Part shown: positions 42,847 through 54,633 of the stretch, one piece after another | Numbering within the stretch: position 1 is the stretch's first letter | Layout of the letters: each line of letters begins with the position of its first letter | NCBI GenBank assembly: GCA_021495925.1 | Contig: JAKEKT010000112.1 | Coordinates: forward strand, 43,430-107,429 | Direction of reading: 5' to 3' | Source of the DNA: Diplodia intermedia | Taxonomy: Eukaryota > Ascomycota > Dothideomycetes > Botryosphaeriales > Botryosphaeriaceae | Length of the DNA stretch: 64,000 bases | Position numbers and translations under genes: made by a program | The notes under the pieces: generated by a model | Seen by the model: only the letters and a program-made list of their open reading frames with translations | What the model was told of the DNA's origin: nothing | The model's database searches: none

Positions 42847-44173
42847 GACCACGGGGCGGAGCGGGCGCGAAGGGAGGCGCTTCGAGGCGACGGATGGGGT
42901 GTGCGGAGCGGTGCTGAGGTCTCTCTTCGCGGGACGGCTGAGGGGCGCGCGCGGACGGGCGAGAGAGGTGGAGCGGGAGCGGGATCGACCGGGCGGGTAG
43001 CTGGGACGAGGGCGGGCTGAAGAGGGTGGTTGTGGTGGACGAGGCCTCGAGCCCTTGACGGCTTTAGCGCGTTTGAGGTGCGATTCTGAGATGGCCAGGA
43101 GGGGGCGCTCGGGCACTCGGCGCCACGGCTGGGGGCTGTGCGGCTTCAGCACGCGTGGGAGGTGCGATTAGCGGCAGTTCCTGGGGGCGGGTCGGCTGGT
43201 GTGGTGGTGTTGTCGAGACGCAGCTCTTGTGCGGCGGGAGAGGAGTAGCACGGCGGCAGCGGAGGGCGGTCGTGGCCAGGGCCTGAGTCTCGCCCGTAAT
43301 TGGGACGATCATCGCGCGACCTGTGCTAGCACTTTATTACTCTCGGCGTCACCGCCATCTCCAAAGACCTGCTGCTGTCCAGCGCGAGCTTCACCATGCG
43401 CCTGCCAGCCGAGCCCAAGCCCGCCGCTGCCTGTCACCGGCCTGGTGGCCGTCTCCTGCGTGACCTCCAGCTGCTGCCCTGCCCGCCCCGTCGACCCCGG
43501 CTTTCGCTCCTGCAGAGTCTGGCTCCCGGCGCCACACTAGCCCTCGACAACCTGACCGCGCACATGGCCGCGGCGGTGAGAGAGGGCACCAATGTCGTCC
43601 ACGAGGCGCATCGAAGCCTGCGCCATGCGCGAGCTGCATTCCTCCAGCCTTTCGCATCGACGTTGGCATCGCATCCGCCGCGTCCTGCAGCCCTTGCGCC
43701 CCGACGAACGGCACGCCTAAACGTCGACCAGGGCAGTGTGCAAATTCATCCCACCCGAAGTGGGCAGTTCTGCCAACATGAGCAGTTCGCCAACCTAAAA
43801 TCAACGCCAGAGTCGTCATCGACCCGTCATGCGGGGACCCGGCGCCCGCCATGGCCTCGCCCGTATATTGCTATTGCGCCAGTTCGAAGCTTGGGCCCAG
43901 ACGGAATGGGTCCAATTTGAAGCTGGTTGGGTCAATAATACAAAGCCAGGCGACGCAACGAACATGTGAATCTGGCGTGGCGAAGGCGAAGAGGACGCAC
44001 GAGTCAAGCACCAGTTCGATGCGGGGTAGTTTGCACTGCAAAAGGCCTGTTCATCGAAAAAAGCGGGCAACATATACTGAGAACTATAACGTGCTAACCG
44101 TCCGGGCCAATCCCGTCGTGTCACGGGTTCTGGATCTCATATCGTCTCCTACAGCTCCGCAACCATCTCCACT
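42847..44173. other. Intergenic region, may contain the 5' end of the F-box/WD40 gene
   Basis: From 42847 to about 43152 the minus strand remains open in the WD40 gene frame. A second minus frame begins with an ATG at 43312. The two overlap without a splice I can defend. On the + strand, 43396-43920 is open but motif-free. Nothing else is seen. Confidence 0.4.
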
Positions 44174-45082
44174 TTAGCAGGTCCACACCTCCGGGCCGGG
44201 AACACTTTGCGTACGTCAGCGCCACGTCCTTGATACACACAGGCAGTCAGGTACTCACGTGTAGTTGCTGAAGTTGTTGTAGATGTTGACCGTGTAGCCG
44301 GGGTCCGTCTCCTTGAACGCGCCGGGGATGGAGACGGTTGGGCTGGGCGAGCCGGAGCCGGAACCCGTCACCTTCACCTGCGCGCACGAGATGTAGAATT
44401 GCGGGACGCCGGAAGGCCACGGGTTGTGGATCGCGAGCTGCTGGATGCGCAGCAGGTACTCGCCCGCCGGCAGGCAGTTGGGGATGGTCACGTTGTACGT
44501 CGTCTCCAGGTCCCAGGTCGCCTGGCCGTCGGAGAACTGTTGAGGTTGGTCAGCCACTAGCAGATCTTTGTGGGGAGATGACAGAGGGCCGTGACTTACG
44601 GTGGGTCCGATGTCCTTGATCTTGAACCACGGCGTGCTGCCGTCCGCCGCCGCCGCGTCGTCGACCTTGGTCATGTAGAAGGAGACGGGGCCTTGGTGGT
44701 ACACGGCCGTGTCGGCAGTGAAAGCGACGCTGCTGCCAGCTGTGACAGAGACCGTGCTGGTCGAGCTGCCGTCCTCGCCGCCGACATTGCAGCGGAGGTC
44801 ATTGGACTCGAGATCTGCATCGCTTGTCAGTATATTGCAGACTGAGAAGATCGCTCCCGCCTCCATTGACACGTACCGGTCACAGGCGAGTTGTTGTTGG
44901 TGTTTTGCCTGATGTTCTGGTAGGCACCGCCCTTCACGCCGTTGGCAGTGAGGTATTCGAAGATGTCTAGCACAAAGAGTTAGGAATGCCACCCCTCAGA
45001 GTTTCATATGGATCTCACAGTGTCCGCTGACAGTCTGTGCCAGCACAGAGGCAGCAAAAGCGAAAGTAGTGAAGGTCTTCAT
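44174..45082 (-). CDS. AA9 lytic polysaccharide monooxygenase (LPMO)
   Basis: Five exons (45082-45019, 44966-44877, 44814-44600, 44536-44259, 44204-44174) encode 225 aa. The signal peptide ends at Gly20, so mature His21 (GHYIFEYL) would be the N-terminal copper ligand. The second histidine is in VYHQGPVSFYM and the axial tyrosine in QFYISCAQV. EYLLRIQQLAIH and the C-terminus VPGPEVWTC are typical of AA9. The enzyme oxidatively cleaves cellulose or hemicellulose outside the cell using copper and a reductant or peroxide. Residues ...GSGSGSPSPTVSIPGAF form a short linker-like stretch, but no CBM1 cellulose-binding module follows. The last exon is only 31 nt, needed to supply the terminal Cys. 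Its nearest neighbours are unrelated, so no plant-cell-wall cluster is evident. Confidence 0.94.
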
Positions 45083-47908
45083 GGTTGCGTTGTGCAGTAG
45101 TGAAGTCAGGAAGGACCGGCCAAGACTGTCGATCGAAACATTTCGGGGCGCTACTCCACCATTTTATCTGGCCCTCGAACGGAGGAGCTAGAGCCGCTCG
45201 CCACAGAAAGTCTCGTGTTTCACGGCTAATGGGGTATCCACATCTCTGAGCACGGTGGAGGTGATGGGGAGACAAGAGCCGACCGTTTTCGGGACAATGG
45301 CGAACTGCAGCCGAGCGGTGTTGGCATTTTGCCGTGGTTGATTGGCTGGGAAAATTGAGGAGACTGTTTGGAATTGGAGAAGTAGCGGCATGAACAACTG
45401 CATATGTGAAACGGAAGGAAGAGCCGTGTGCAATTAAACGGTGTCCACCAACAGGAGACCTCGCATACAAGGCTAAAACAAGCTTAATCATGCGAATAGC
45501 AAAGGGGGGTGACTGGTCAGAGGACATATCAGAAACAAAGCTATTTGTGTGCGAGCTCTCTGTACGCATTCGCTGGTAGAATGGAGTTGTGCCTTCAGGT
45601 ATATTACAACCCCTGCAATAGGGTCGGAGAAAACGGCCCAACTATCCGTCGTCTCTTTCGTCCCGACGGGCCCGCGGCTTGTGTGTGGACCGTGGTCAAT
45701 TCCTCTTTCTAGACGCATAAGATCACTATATTATATGGTGCCTGACCTGAGGTCGAAGCGCGATCCCCACATGGTACGCGATCTTGCAGGCCAAAGCTCG
45801 AAGTTGAAAAGCGGAAGTCCCAAATCCGGCAACAGACAATACATAGGCGACCGGAGCGTCCGACCTGCTGACATTTTCGATTCCTTCGTACCTACGGAGA
45901 ACACTTGCGGTTAACGGAATCCTTTTCAAAGATGGCGAGCTTACTCGATACTTTGTGGACATCCCAAGACTCCTCGGTGAACCCTCGGCATTTTGCATGC
46001 ACCACTGCGACTTCGCAGTACTCGACCGGTATACGCACCATGGTCAAGATAACAAAGGTTAGGAGAACCGATAGCGTTCTTTTACAATCTGATTTACTTG
46101 TCTGACTTTAGGACGTCTCCATGAACGGTTGAACCTGTTGTTAGAATATCGTTGTTTCGAATCTCACTACCTACATTAGGGCTTCATCTCTAAATACAAC
46201 CAACATGCCGCAAGGAAGTCGACAATCGGGATGCGATAAGGTACACGCTGCAGCTTCTAGCCTCTGGCTAGGTTGACAGATTCCTCTTTTCCTGCGATTC
46301 GATACTAGCACCGCCCGGCCACGCCACACGCCGCCACACCAAGCACAATGACGCAACGGCAGCGGAGCTGGCACCGGAACGCTGACGAACGTACGCGCAT
46401 GGCTGCGCTGAGCAAAAAGTCAAAAGTCTGGCCGGCCTAGCCCGCTTTATCACGATAGCGCAGGGAAAGAACTGATCGGAGTGTTTCTGATCGGGAATGG
46501 TTGGCAAGGGGGCAGTAGCCGAGAGATCCGGAAGAACCGGGAGGGGGGCTTTTTTTCTTTGGTCATGACAGCAGTGCCAGCGCCGGGACCTGGGCATGCC
46601 TAAAGCGAGATGACTCACGTGTGGATAGGGTGAAGGCGATGCTTATTTCAACGTCGTCGTTCTCGCTTTGTGAAAGTATGATACATGCTCAACTAACAAA
46701 CGTCGTTGTCTGAGTGAGCGAGTAGCCACTAAGTGTAGCTCGTGCAGCCACTGGAAAAAGTCAGCCATACTCACAGCCATGTTTTGCTTCGCAGTTTCGG
46801 ACGACTGCACAACGCAAAGATACTGTCAAAGGCTCGACCGTTTCGATGGCGCAAGAGAAGTTATTCGGGCTCTACTTCAAACCAAGGGTGCTGCTCGGAA
46901 GGTCTTTGTGACAAGGACAGGCTTCATCAAGGATCAAGCGCAAGTTAGTTCTTCGTTGTTAAGCTCGTCAATTCGTCATCCATGATTGCAGACGCTTGTT
47001 GAGGTGTAGGCGACACGACCATCGAAGGCTTCTGATGGATGCGCAGCATACCGTTCTACAAATATCCATGGAAGAGCCCTAGGGGCAATCCAGCATCGTG
47101 AAAGGCTTTCCCTGGACGCAGTGTTGGAACAGCATTTGGCAATCATGCTGGCGAGGAGAGTGAGATGGAACCGCGGGATACGAATCACACATGTTTTGGC
47201 GTCATCCCTCACGAGTATGAAATGATGTAAGCAGCGCATGAGTTGGAAGGCGAGACGCGGTCCTCAACAAATGGCGCCTCCAATGTCCTGTCGCAGCAGG
47301 GAATGGCGAATGCGAGGACACCAGATGTTCGACTGGTTGAGGTAACATGTCGAGTGATGACTTCCACGGTACCAGAACGTCGCACGCAGGGATGCAACCA
47401 TCCCACGGTTGCCGGAGCGATGACGTGGGGGCCACACAACAACTGGGCCGAGCAAACAGGACGGGCGGTTCGACGAGGACAAGGCGCCAGGAAAAGATGT
47501 GATTGCAGACGGAGGCGCCGGGCTGGAACCATTCGAGGTTTGACATCTGGCAGGGTGGCTGAGCTCAGCGGAGGGAGCGATTGGATGGGACGCCGCGACG
47601 CGTGTGCGACGTGTGCGCGGCGCGGGGACGGTTGGGGGGTGAGAGTGGTGTTGTGAACGCGAGCAGAGTCCAGAGCGGCAAGGCGCGGCGGGGATGTGTT
47701 GTGGTGTGCCTGCGATCGGCGGTGGGGCGGGTTCAAACGTGCCAAGGCCGGGTGTTTGCAGCGGAACCCTTACTCGCGCGCGGCTGCGACACTGCCGGGG
47801 CGAGCTTCACGGCGGGTCCCCCCAGACCAAGACAAGTCGGGGGTCAAGAAGCCAGCTATTCTTTGTTTTCCCTATTTCCCACCACCACCACCCGACCCAC
47901 CCGCCCCA
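45083..47908. other. Longest intergenic region (2.8 kb), no gene seen
   Basis: Divergent spacer between the LPMO and coronin genes. Small open frames such as 46779-46985 lack recognisable domains. No terminal repeats, poly-A tract or transposase remnant was identified by eye. Confidence 0.4.
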
Positions 47909-50153
47909 ATGTCTGGCCGCTTCGTGAGAGCTTCCAAGTACCGTACGGGCCCTCCCCGCCGCCCTCCCGCTGCGAGGGGCTCCATGGCTGACGCGCGCAA
48001 ATGCAGGTCACGTCTTCGGACGCTCGACGAAGAAGGCACGCCCAACCTGCGCCCGAATGCCCCGCCCGCGACGCTGACCGCGACCAGGAACAATGCTACG
48101 ACAACCTCCGCCTGTCTAAAAACGCCTGGGACAGCAACATCATCAAGGTCCGCCCTCCACCTGCCCAAGCCCTCCTGACGCCGCCCCGCTGACGCCGCTC
48201 CCCAGGCCAACCCCAAGTACCTCGCTGTCAACTACGAGTCTGGCGGAGGAGGCGCTTTCGTTGTCATTCCCGTCGACGAGCGCGGCAAGCTGCCCGACAT
48301 CCTCCCCCTGTTCCGCGGCCACACCGGCCCCGTCCTCGATACCGACTGGTACGCGCTGTCGCGTGCGTGTATAATGCAAAGCATGCGGGCTGAGCAGGAG
48401 CAGGAACCCCTTCAATGACGACGTGATTGCATCCGCTTCCGATGACGGCAAGGTACGAGGCTTCCATACTCGTGCACGCTCGAGATATTCACACGTGGAC
48501 AGGTCTTCCTTTGGAAGGTGCCCGAGAACTTCTCCCTCCACACCGATGCCGATGAGCCGCAGGATGTTGCTCCCGCCGTCAAGTTGGCCGGCCACACCAG
48601 GTAATTGGCTCTATTGCTCGCCCTGGGCTCTGCTAAGCGCCCGCACAGGAAGGTCGGACACGTCCTTTGGAACCCCTCCGCCGAGAACGTCCTCGCCAGC
48701 TCCTCGGGCGACTACCTCGTCAAGCTCTGGGACGTCGAGCATGGCCAGCCCAAGCTGACCCTGCGGCACAACGACATGGTCCAGTCGCTCTCCTTCAGCG
48801 CCAATGGCTCTCAGCTCGTCACCACCAGCCGCGACAAGAAGCTCCGCATCTGGGATGTGCGCCAGGAGAAGCCCGTCCACGAGGGCGCCGGCCACAACGG
48901 CGCGAAGAACAGCCGTGCCGTCTGGATGGGCGAGCACGACAGGATTGCAACCACCGGTTTCTCCAAGATGAGTGACCGTCAGCTCGGTCTGTGGGATATC
49001 AGGGCCGCGAGAGAGCCGCTGAACGGTTTCGAGATCCTCGACTCCATTTCCGGTGTCTGCATGCCCTTCTGGGACGATGGTACCAACATGCTGTACCTTG
49101 CTGGCAAGGGGTAAGGAGCAATATCCGCACGTGTGAGGAGATCCGCACTGACGAGAGTATAGTGATGGCAACATTCGCTACTTCGAGTACGAGAACGACA
49201 AGTTCGAGTTCATTTCCGAGTACAAGTCTGTCGATCCCCAGCGCGGCGTTGCTTTCATGCCCAAGCGCGGTGTCAACGTGAGTGTATCGATTTGAAATGT
49301 TCCCATCAATCATGCTGACAATTCGAAGCTTCACGACAACGAAGTCGCTCGCGCCTACAAGACCGTCAACGACAACTACATCGAGCCCATTTCCTTCATC
49401 GTTCCCAGGCGTGCCGAAGTCTTCCAGGGCGACATCTACCCTCCTGCCACTGGTACCAAGCCTGGCATGTCCGCGGCCGAATACTGGGACGGCAAGGAAG
49501 CCATTCCGCCCAAGTTCTCGCTGGAGGCCGCTTACGAAGGCACGGCTCCCGTGGAGGTTCCCTCCGAATACAAGCCCTCCCCTACCCCTGCCCCTGCTCC
49601 GGCACCAAAGGCAGAGCCCAAGCCCGAGCCCACGCCCGAGCCGACTCCCGCCCCCATCTCCCGCGGCCCGCCCCCTTCGGTCAACGAGAACAAAGCTTCC
49701 ATGGCCGACGCAGCCGCCAAGTTCGCCGACAAGGAGGAGGCCGAACCCGCCGACGACGACTCCAGCTTCGAGGAAATCCAGAAGCCTGCCGAGCGCCAAT
49801 CCTTCACCGCGGCCCGCCAGGAGGAGAAGGTCCGCGGGCCCCCGGAGCCCGAACCTACCGCTGCCGCTGCCGCTGCTCCCGAGCCGGAGCCCGTCAAGGA
49901 GACTCCACGCTCGGCGTCGACGTCGTCGGGTGCGGCCAGCAGCGCGGCGGCCGGCATCAAAGACTACCTCTCGGAGATCAAGTCGATGCTCGAGAGCCAG
50001 GGCTCGCAGATGACGAGCCAGCTCGAGCAGATCACGCACCTCACCGCCGAGGTCAACTTGCTGAAGAGCAAGGTTGCCGACATCAGCGCCGGCGGCGAGA
50101 AGGACGAACGTATCAGGCAGCTCGAGCTGGAGCTTGAGGAGGCTCGCTCATGA
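47909..50153 (+). CDS. crn1: Coronin (actin-binding WD40 protein)
   Basis: Nine exons (47909-47942, 48007-48035, 48088-48147, 48206-48348, 48404-48452, 48503-48600, 48649-49110, 49163-49277, 49329-50153) encode 604 aa, all in phase. The start MSGRFVRASKYRHVFG is the coronin signature. A seven-bladed propeller follows (LFRGHTGPVLDTDWNPFND, LAGHTRKVGHVLWNPS, DYLVKLWDVE, DKKLRIWDV, DRQLGLWDIR), then the DUF1900 extension (MPKRGVNLHDNEVARAYK). Next is a Pro/Glu/Ala-rich unique region (about 430-540) and a C-terminal coiled coil (ITHLTAEVNLLKSKVA, IRQLELELEEAR). It should bundle F-actin and regulate Arp2/3 at cortical patches. Intron 2 starts with GC instead of GT; no GT donor restores the frame. 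The first exons are very short, which makes automatic prediction error-prone. Confidence 0.94.
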
Positions 50154-51794
50154 GTTCCTTGAAATGTGGGGAGGCTTCTTGAAAGGGAGTAAAGGGAGGG
50201 GAAAGCTACTTTTCCATCATCATCATCATCATCATCCTTCTCCTCATGACGCTTCATGCTAGACGGTCTCTTGTCTCATCTCGTCTCGTCCGGTGTTTGG
50301 TTGGCGGGGGGTGTATTTGTTTACTACTCGCTGTTGCTGGATAGAAAGGGAGGTTGGTTGTGGTTGGTTTGGAAGTTGATGGGCGAATAGAAGGGAGGGG
50401 GGCGGCGCAAGGTGGTGGTGTCGTTGTTGCTGTCGTTGTCGTTGTCGTCGTTGTCGTTGTTGGAGCGGGAGCAGGAGGAGTGGAAGGGAGGGGGAAGGGA
50501 TGGCTTTGAGGCTTTGAGGCTTGGTGGCGCTGCTTGTTTAGATTCCCCCCCGCGCACTGTCCTGTCCGATTTGCCCTGTGGGTCCTGTCTTGTGTCTGTC
50601 CGTCCGTCCATGCGTGTGTCTGAATGAGTGTGCTGTTTGCTGTGTCTGGATGTTTGAGAGTGAGAAGGGGAGGGGGAGGGTGGGGGGTTTTCCTATCACT
50701 ATGCCTATGATTCTTCTTCTTCTTCTTCTTACCTGCTCGCTTGAAGTGTTTGTTGTCCGTGGTGTCATTGTGGTCCGTGCGTGCGTGTGGTGTGGATATT
50801 GCGTGTTTTTTTGTTTATTCCCTTCCCACCATCAGTGAGTGGCTTTGTTGTGGGCGAAAAGTGAAAAGAAAGAAGTAGTATAAATGGGCAGAGACTGGCC
50901 GATGTGGGCGGCCGGCTTATGCGAAGCTTCTATTTGGCTATACGTATCGGGCCCGCTTTCAGGACATCATTTGCCTAGGTTCCGCCGGTGGGGAAAGGAT
51001 CTTGTTCGGGCTGGAAAGTGAAAGCGGAAAGAAAGGCTCGTTCGGTCTTTGCAATCCTGGGAATAAGAAGTCACGACGCGTGAAGACGTATTGAAAAGAG
51101 GGGCACTCAGAAAGGCAAGTGAGAAGGATCCAGCGCACAATCAACCATCCAGCATGCATTGCCGAGCGCGGGGCAAGAAGGTTGGGTGGTGAAGATTTTC
51201 TGGTGGTGCTCTGAAACAGGCAGGGCGAGGCGCAGCAGCGTGAGGAGAGCCGAGAGGCCGAGTGTGCAACCGTGGACGACGGTGGGAGCACCGGGACTGC
51301 CTCGCAGGGCCATTCGGCTGGATCGGATGACGTGGGATTGGTTCGTTCTTGCGTTGGGGATTGCTGCAGGCCTTCTTGTTCTTGGAAAAAGGTGGTATTT
51401 TTAGAATGTTCGAAATACTGAGATGGTGCAGTGCGTTCAGCACTTGAATTCACTGGTTCACCTGCATCACGTTTCTAACTTGAACTTCCCATTGGACTGC
51501 TCGGCGGCGAACGGGATCATCAAGCTGAGAATTTGGCCTGGGTAGAAATGAACTTTTCTCATGAGCCATCTAAGGCTTTTGACTATGATGTTGTGCTCCA
51601 CAACTTGGGTCACTCTCCCTGCTGCCTGGTTATGTACGACACTACAAGGTCACAGCTTCTCAGCAGTGTTGTTCCACAAAGGTACCCCTGGTCAGCCTTC
51701 CGCAGATTCCGTCCACGGTAAATGAATCTTCTATATTGAGCCCGCCGCAGGTTCTCGAGCCTTTCTTTATGTCATCGCCCCACCCTTTCTCAAC
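50154..51794. other. Intergenic region with simple repeats, no gene seen
   Basis: Coronin 3' flank with (CAT)n at about 50217-50236, GTT/GTC repeats at 50420-50462 and (TTC)n at about 50711-50731. A + strand frame ending near 51721 (from an ATG at 51548) might be an upstream exon of the next gene, but no splice gave the right phase. Confidence 0.4.
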
Positions 51795-53312
51795 ATGATA
51801 TTTTCTCTAGGGCCTCCTTCAGAAGTTCCGGGATGGGTTGTCAATCAAGACTCAACCGCTCGCAAGATGTGTGTAGCTGGTCTGACCCTTTCCTTTGTGC
51901 TTTCCATAATATGTCTTTTCTCCGGGATTGCCACCAGAACATACGAAGACCCATGGACGATTTCCGTGCCGGTCAATACGAGATACCTCATCCCTCTCGT
52001 CGTCAACGGAATCATCACGCTTAGCACCGAGTGCTTAGGCTTCATCCACAACACTTCTCTCAAATGGGCCTTGCTTGCCGATGGATCCCTCGAATACAAT
52101 GCAAACCTCCGACTCTTCACTTTCGCGAAACGATCTTGGCCGAACGGTCGTATCTTCAACTTCACCTATCTGCTTGCTCTGTCGGTTTGTTTCGCCGCGA
52201 CGCCTGCAATCATCCACGAGGAATCCGAAGACGACCGCGTGTTCTTCGTCACTTCGGGAGCTGCCTTCATCTACCTGGGACTAGCGCTCTTGGCCATGAC
52301 TTCGATAAGTTTCTGGTCCTTCCCCTATTCCGACGACGTTCCGACATGGACTTCGAATCCTCTCAATTTCGCGGCCGCGGTCACTGCTCTAGATCCGGGC
52401 TTCAGGAACGAAGGCCGCTGCATGCATCCCGTCCACGAAGACCGCCGACACACGGCGCCGCTCGCACCGAAGGCGAAGCAAAAGTCCGCATACGACGCAC
52501 ACCAACAAGTCGCAATCATCCTGTGGGCAGAGTACGCCGTCTTCGCCGCCCTCATCATCTGGGCATCCCTCGTATTCTTCTTCAGCAAAACCCAAACGAG
52601 CGCCGGATCCTGGTCCTTCATCCCAAAGGACTGCAGCGAATTGGCCGACGGCTTCTGCCACGCGCCCCACGTGGTCCTCGGATTCCTATCCCACAGCATC
52701 GCACGGTTCGAGGACGCGTACATATGGATGCAAGTGCCCTTTTCCATCTTCATCCAGTCGATCGTCACGGCCGGCCTGCACTGCGCCGAGCTCCTCGTCA
52801 CGGTGTCTCGCGACGAGGTGCAGGCGTGGCGAGCCGTGGCCACCGCCAAAGGGTCCAACACCAGCCGCACGAGCGCAATCTTCGCCTTCCTCGGCTGGGA
52901 GACGCTCGCGTTGACGCTGATGAAGCCGTTCGTCCACTGGATCTACGGCATGGCCGTCTTCATGGGCGACGGGGGCTTGCTCATGCTCTGTCCGCAGCTC
53001 GTGTACCTCGCCGCCGCTTGGGCCGTCTTTCTCGTCTTCGTCACCTACATCTCGTTCCGGAGGCCGAGGGGACCGTTGCCGGCGACGTACGGCCACTTGC
53101 AAACCCTGGCGGATCTGGTCGACGAGTGGCATGAAACTATGTTTTGGGGACACAAGGGCGAGTCTGAAGACGGGATATGTCATGCCGGCACCTCGGACAA
53201 GCCTCTCCCGGAAGTCAGGATGGATGCACTGTACAAACACGGCGTTCAGGACGTGAAGGAGGGAGGAGGAGGAGGAGGAGAAGGAGGAGGAGGAGCAGTA
53301 GGAGGAGGATGA
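51795..53312 (+). CDS. Multi-pass fungal membrane protein, related at its C-terminus to DUF6536 proteins
   Basis: A single-exon model gives 505 aa. About eight hydrophobic spans are seen, for example AGLTLSFVLSIICLFSGIA, LIPLVVNGIITLSTECLGF, YLLALSVCFAATPAII, FIYLGLALLAMTSISFW, EYAVFAALIIWASLVFFF and YLAAAWAVFLVFVTYISF. After the last span comes WGHKGESEDGICHAGTSDKP followed by V-MDALY, the same layout as the C-terminus of the DUF6536 protein at 8142-10845 (WGD-G-RRAG-SS-PVG-ELY). The two proteins therefore probably belong to one superfamily. The tail ends in a Gly/Glu run. The chosen ATG follows CTCAAC, and a CTCTAG acceptor-like site 15 nt later means an upstream exon is possible. Function is unknown. 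Confidence 0.72.
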   Translation: MIFSLGPPSEVPGWVVNQDSTARKMCVAGLTLSFVLSIICLFSGIATRTYEDPWTISVPVNTRYLIPLVVNGIITLSTECLGFIHNTSLKWALLADGSLEYNANLRLFTFAKRSWPNGRIFNFTYLLALSVCFAATPAIIHEESEDDRVFFVTSGAAFIYLGLALLAMTSISFWSFPYSDDVPTWTSNPLNFAAAVTALDPGFRNEGRCMHPVHEDRRHTAPLAPKAKQKSAYDAHQQVAIILWAEYAVFAALIIWASLVFFFSKTQTSAGSWSFIPKDCSELADGFCHAPHVVLGFLSHSIARFEDAYIWMQVPFSIFIQSIVTAGLHCAELLVTVSRDEVQAWRAVATAKGSNTSRTSAIFAFLGWETLALTLMKPFVHWIYGMAVFMGDGGLLMLCPQLVYLAAAWAVFLVFVTYISFRRPRGPLPATYGHLQTLADLVDEWHETMFWGHKGESEDGICHAGTSDKPLPEVRMDALYKHGVQDVKEGGGGGGEGGGGAVGGG

Positions 53313-53426
53313 AGAAAAGAGGGCACACGGCTCGCATGTCTGAGCAAAACCCGGGCCCAAAGCCATGAGATAGAACAATACCATCAAACCAACGAAACCC
53401 GCGTCCACGGCAACCGCCCATCCCCA

Positions 53427-54240
53427 TCAACCGTCCCCATGTCGGAAGAACTCGGGCATCTCCCACGCCTGCCACCCGTCAAAGTACTTCCGATACGCGC
53501 CCAGCAACCACTCGTAATCATCCGCCGCACACGACGCCGACGCCGACGCCGCCGCGAAGCCGTGCAGGTAGCACTCCCCGACGACCTGGAAACAGCCCTC
53601 GGGCCCCGTGCGCCGCAGCACGAACGGCACGCTCGCCCCCCCTCACCGTGCATATCACGTCCTTCCGCGCCATGGCGTTCGGACAGATCACCACCGACCG
53701 CATCGTGACGCGGACCTGCCTGCCGCCGCTGAACTTCTTCAAGCTCTTCACGCCGTGCCCGTACCCATCGGCGCTCTCGCCGCCATCGCCCCACCACACG
53801 GCACACCCGTCCCAGAAATTGCTCGACCGCTCCTGCTCCTCCTCCGAACGGCCGCCAACGTCGACGAAGGTGACGTGCTCCATCGAACTGCTGCTGGTGT
53901 TTGTTGTTGTTGTTGTTGTTGTTGTTGTTAGAGAGGTGCATGGCGCCGCGCCGGTGGCTCTCCAACCCCACGACGTCGGTGCGGTCCAGCGGGAGGGTTT
54001 CGACTTGCAGGGCGAGCCGCCGCCGCCGCGGCAGCGAGCGGGCGGGGGCATTGGCGGCGGCGGCCGGTGGTTTACGTGTCGAGGCATTGGCGGCAGGGGC
54101 GAGGTGGTGGGCGAATCCCGCCACCGATCCCGTGGCGTGGGGTGTGCAGGCGGTTGGTTGTCCTGCGCCAGCGCGCGAGCGAGGCCTCGCGCCGCAGGTT
54201 GTGCAGGTCGGGCACCCAGGTCGGTTGTGTGCGGGACCAT
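53427..54240 (-). pseudogene. Decayed HET-like (heterokaryon incompatibility) gene, C-terminal part only
   Basis: Fragments typical of the C-terminal half of fungal HET proteins lie in order but in different minus frames. They are TWVPDLHNL near 54210, RRLALQVETLPLD near 54000, FSGGRQVRVTM and MARKDVICTV at 53645-53730, then VPFVLRRTGPEG and FQVVGECYLHG at 53560-53630. A run of seven G residues (complement, about 53636-53642) separates the last two frames. A (TTG)n repeat at 53900-53929 lies inside. The N-terminal HET domain is missing upstream, where the BTB gene begins. The whole is best read as a truncated, frameshifted relic. A sequencing error in the homopolymer could explain one break, not all. 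Confidence 0.55.
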
Positions 54241-54633
54241 GTAGTCGTCCTCCTCCTCGCCGTCGTCGGTGACGTGGGGGACGGACGGACCGCTCAAGCA
54301 CGTACTGCTGACCGTTTCTCATGTACAGTTACCAGATGGACACTTGTGATACGGTGTTGATCATGTTGGAATTTTGTCAACATTGAGGAGGGAATTGTAG
54401 ACGTCCGCTCTGAGATTCACATTAGCGGTCATTGATGAAGCGGCTATAAAATGAAGAGTTAGCCACAGCAACTAGAAAGAGCCGAAGTTTCTCACCACTT
54501 ACTACCCCTCTGCCCTATCAGTTAGAGGAATGTCTTCGGGAGGGGAGTGCAGAAAAGAAGCGGACGATGCTTCCATTACGTTTGGTCGGTAGTATAAGTC
54601 AAAAGCTTGGAGGCACGTGGCCCAGTCGTCACC
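54241..54633. other. Short intergenic region, no gene seen
   Basis: It lies between the HET relic and the BTB gene 3' end. A TATAAAA word occurs near 54445-54451 on the + strand with no gene following. Confidence 0.4.

Noticed and set aside
43396..43920. 174-codon + strand frame, and an opposite minus frame of similar length
   Set aside because: Both are open because of GC-rich composition; neither has a domain or splice support.
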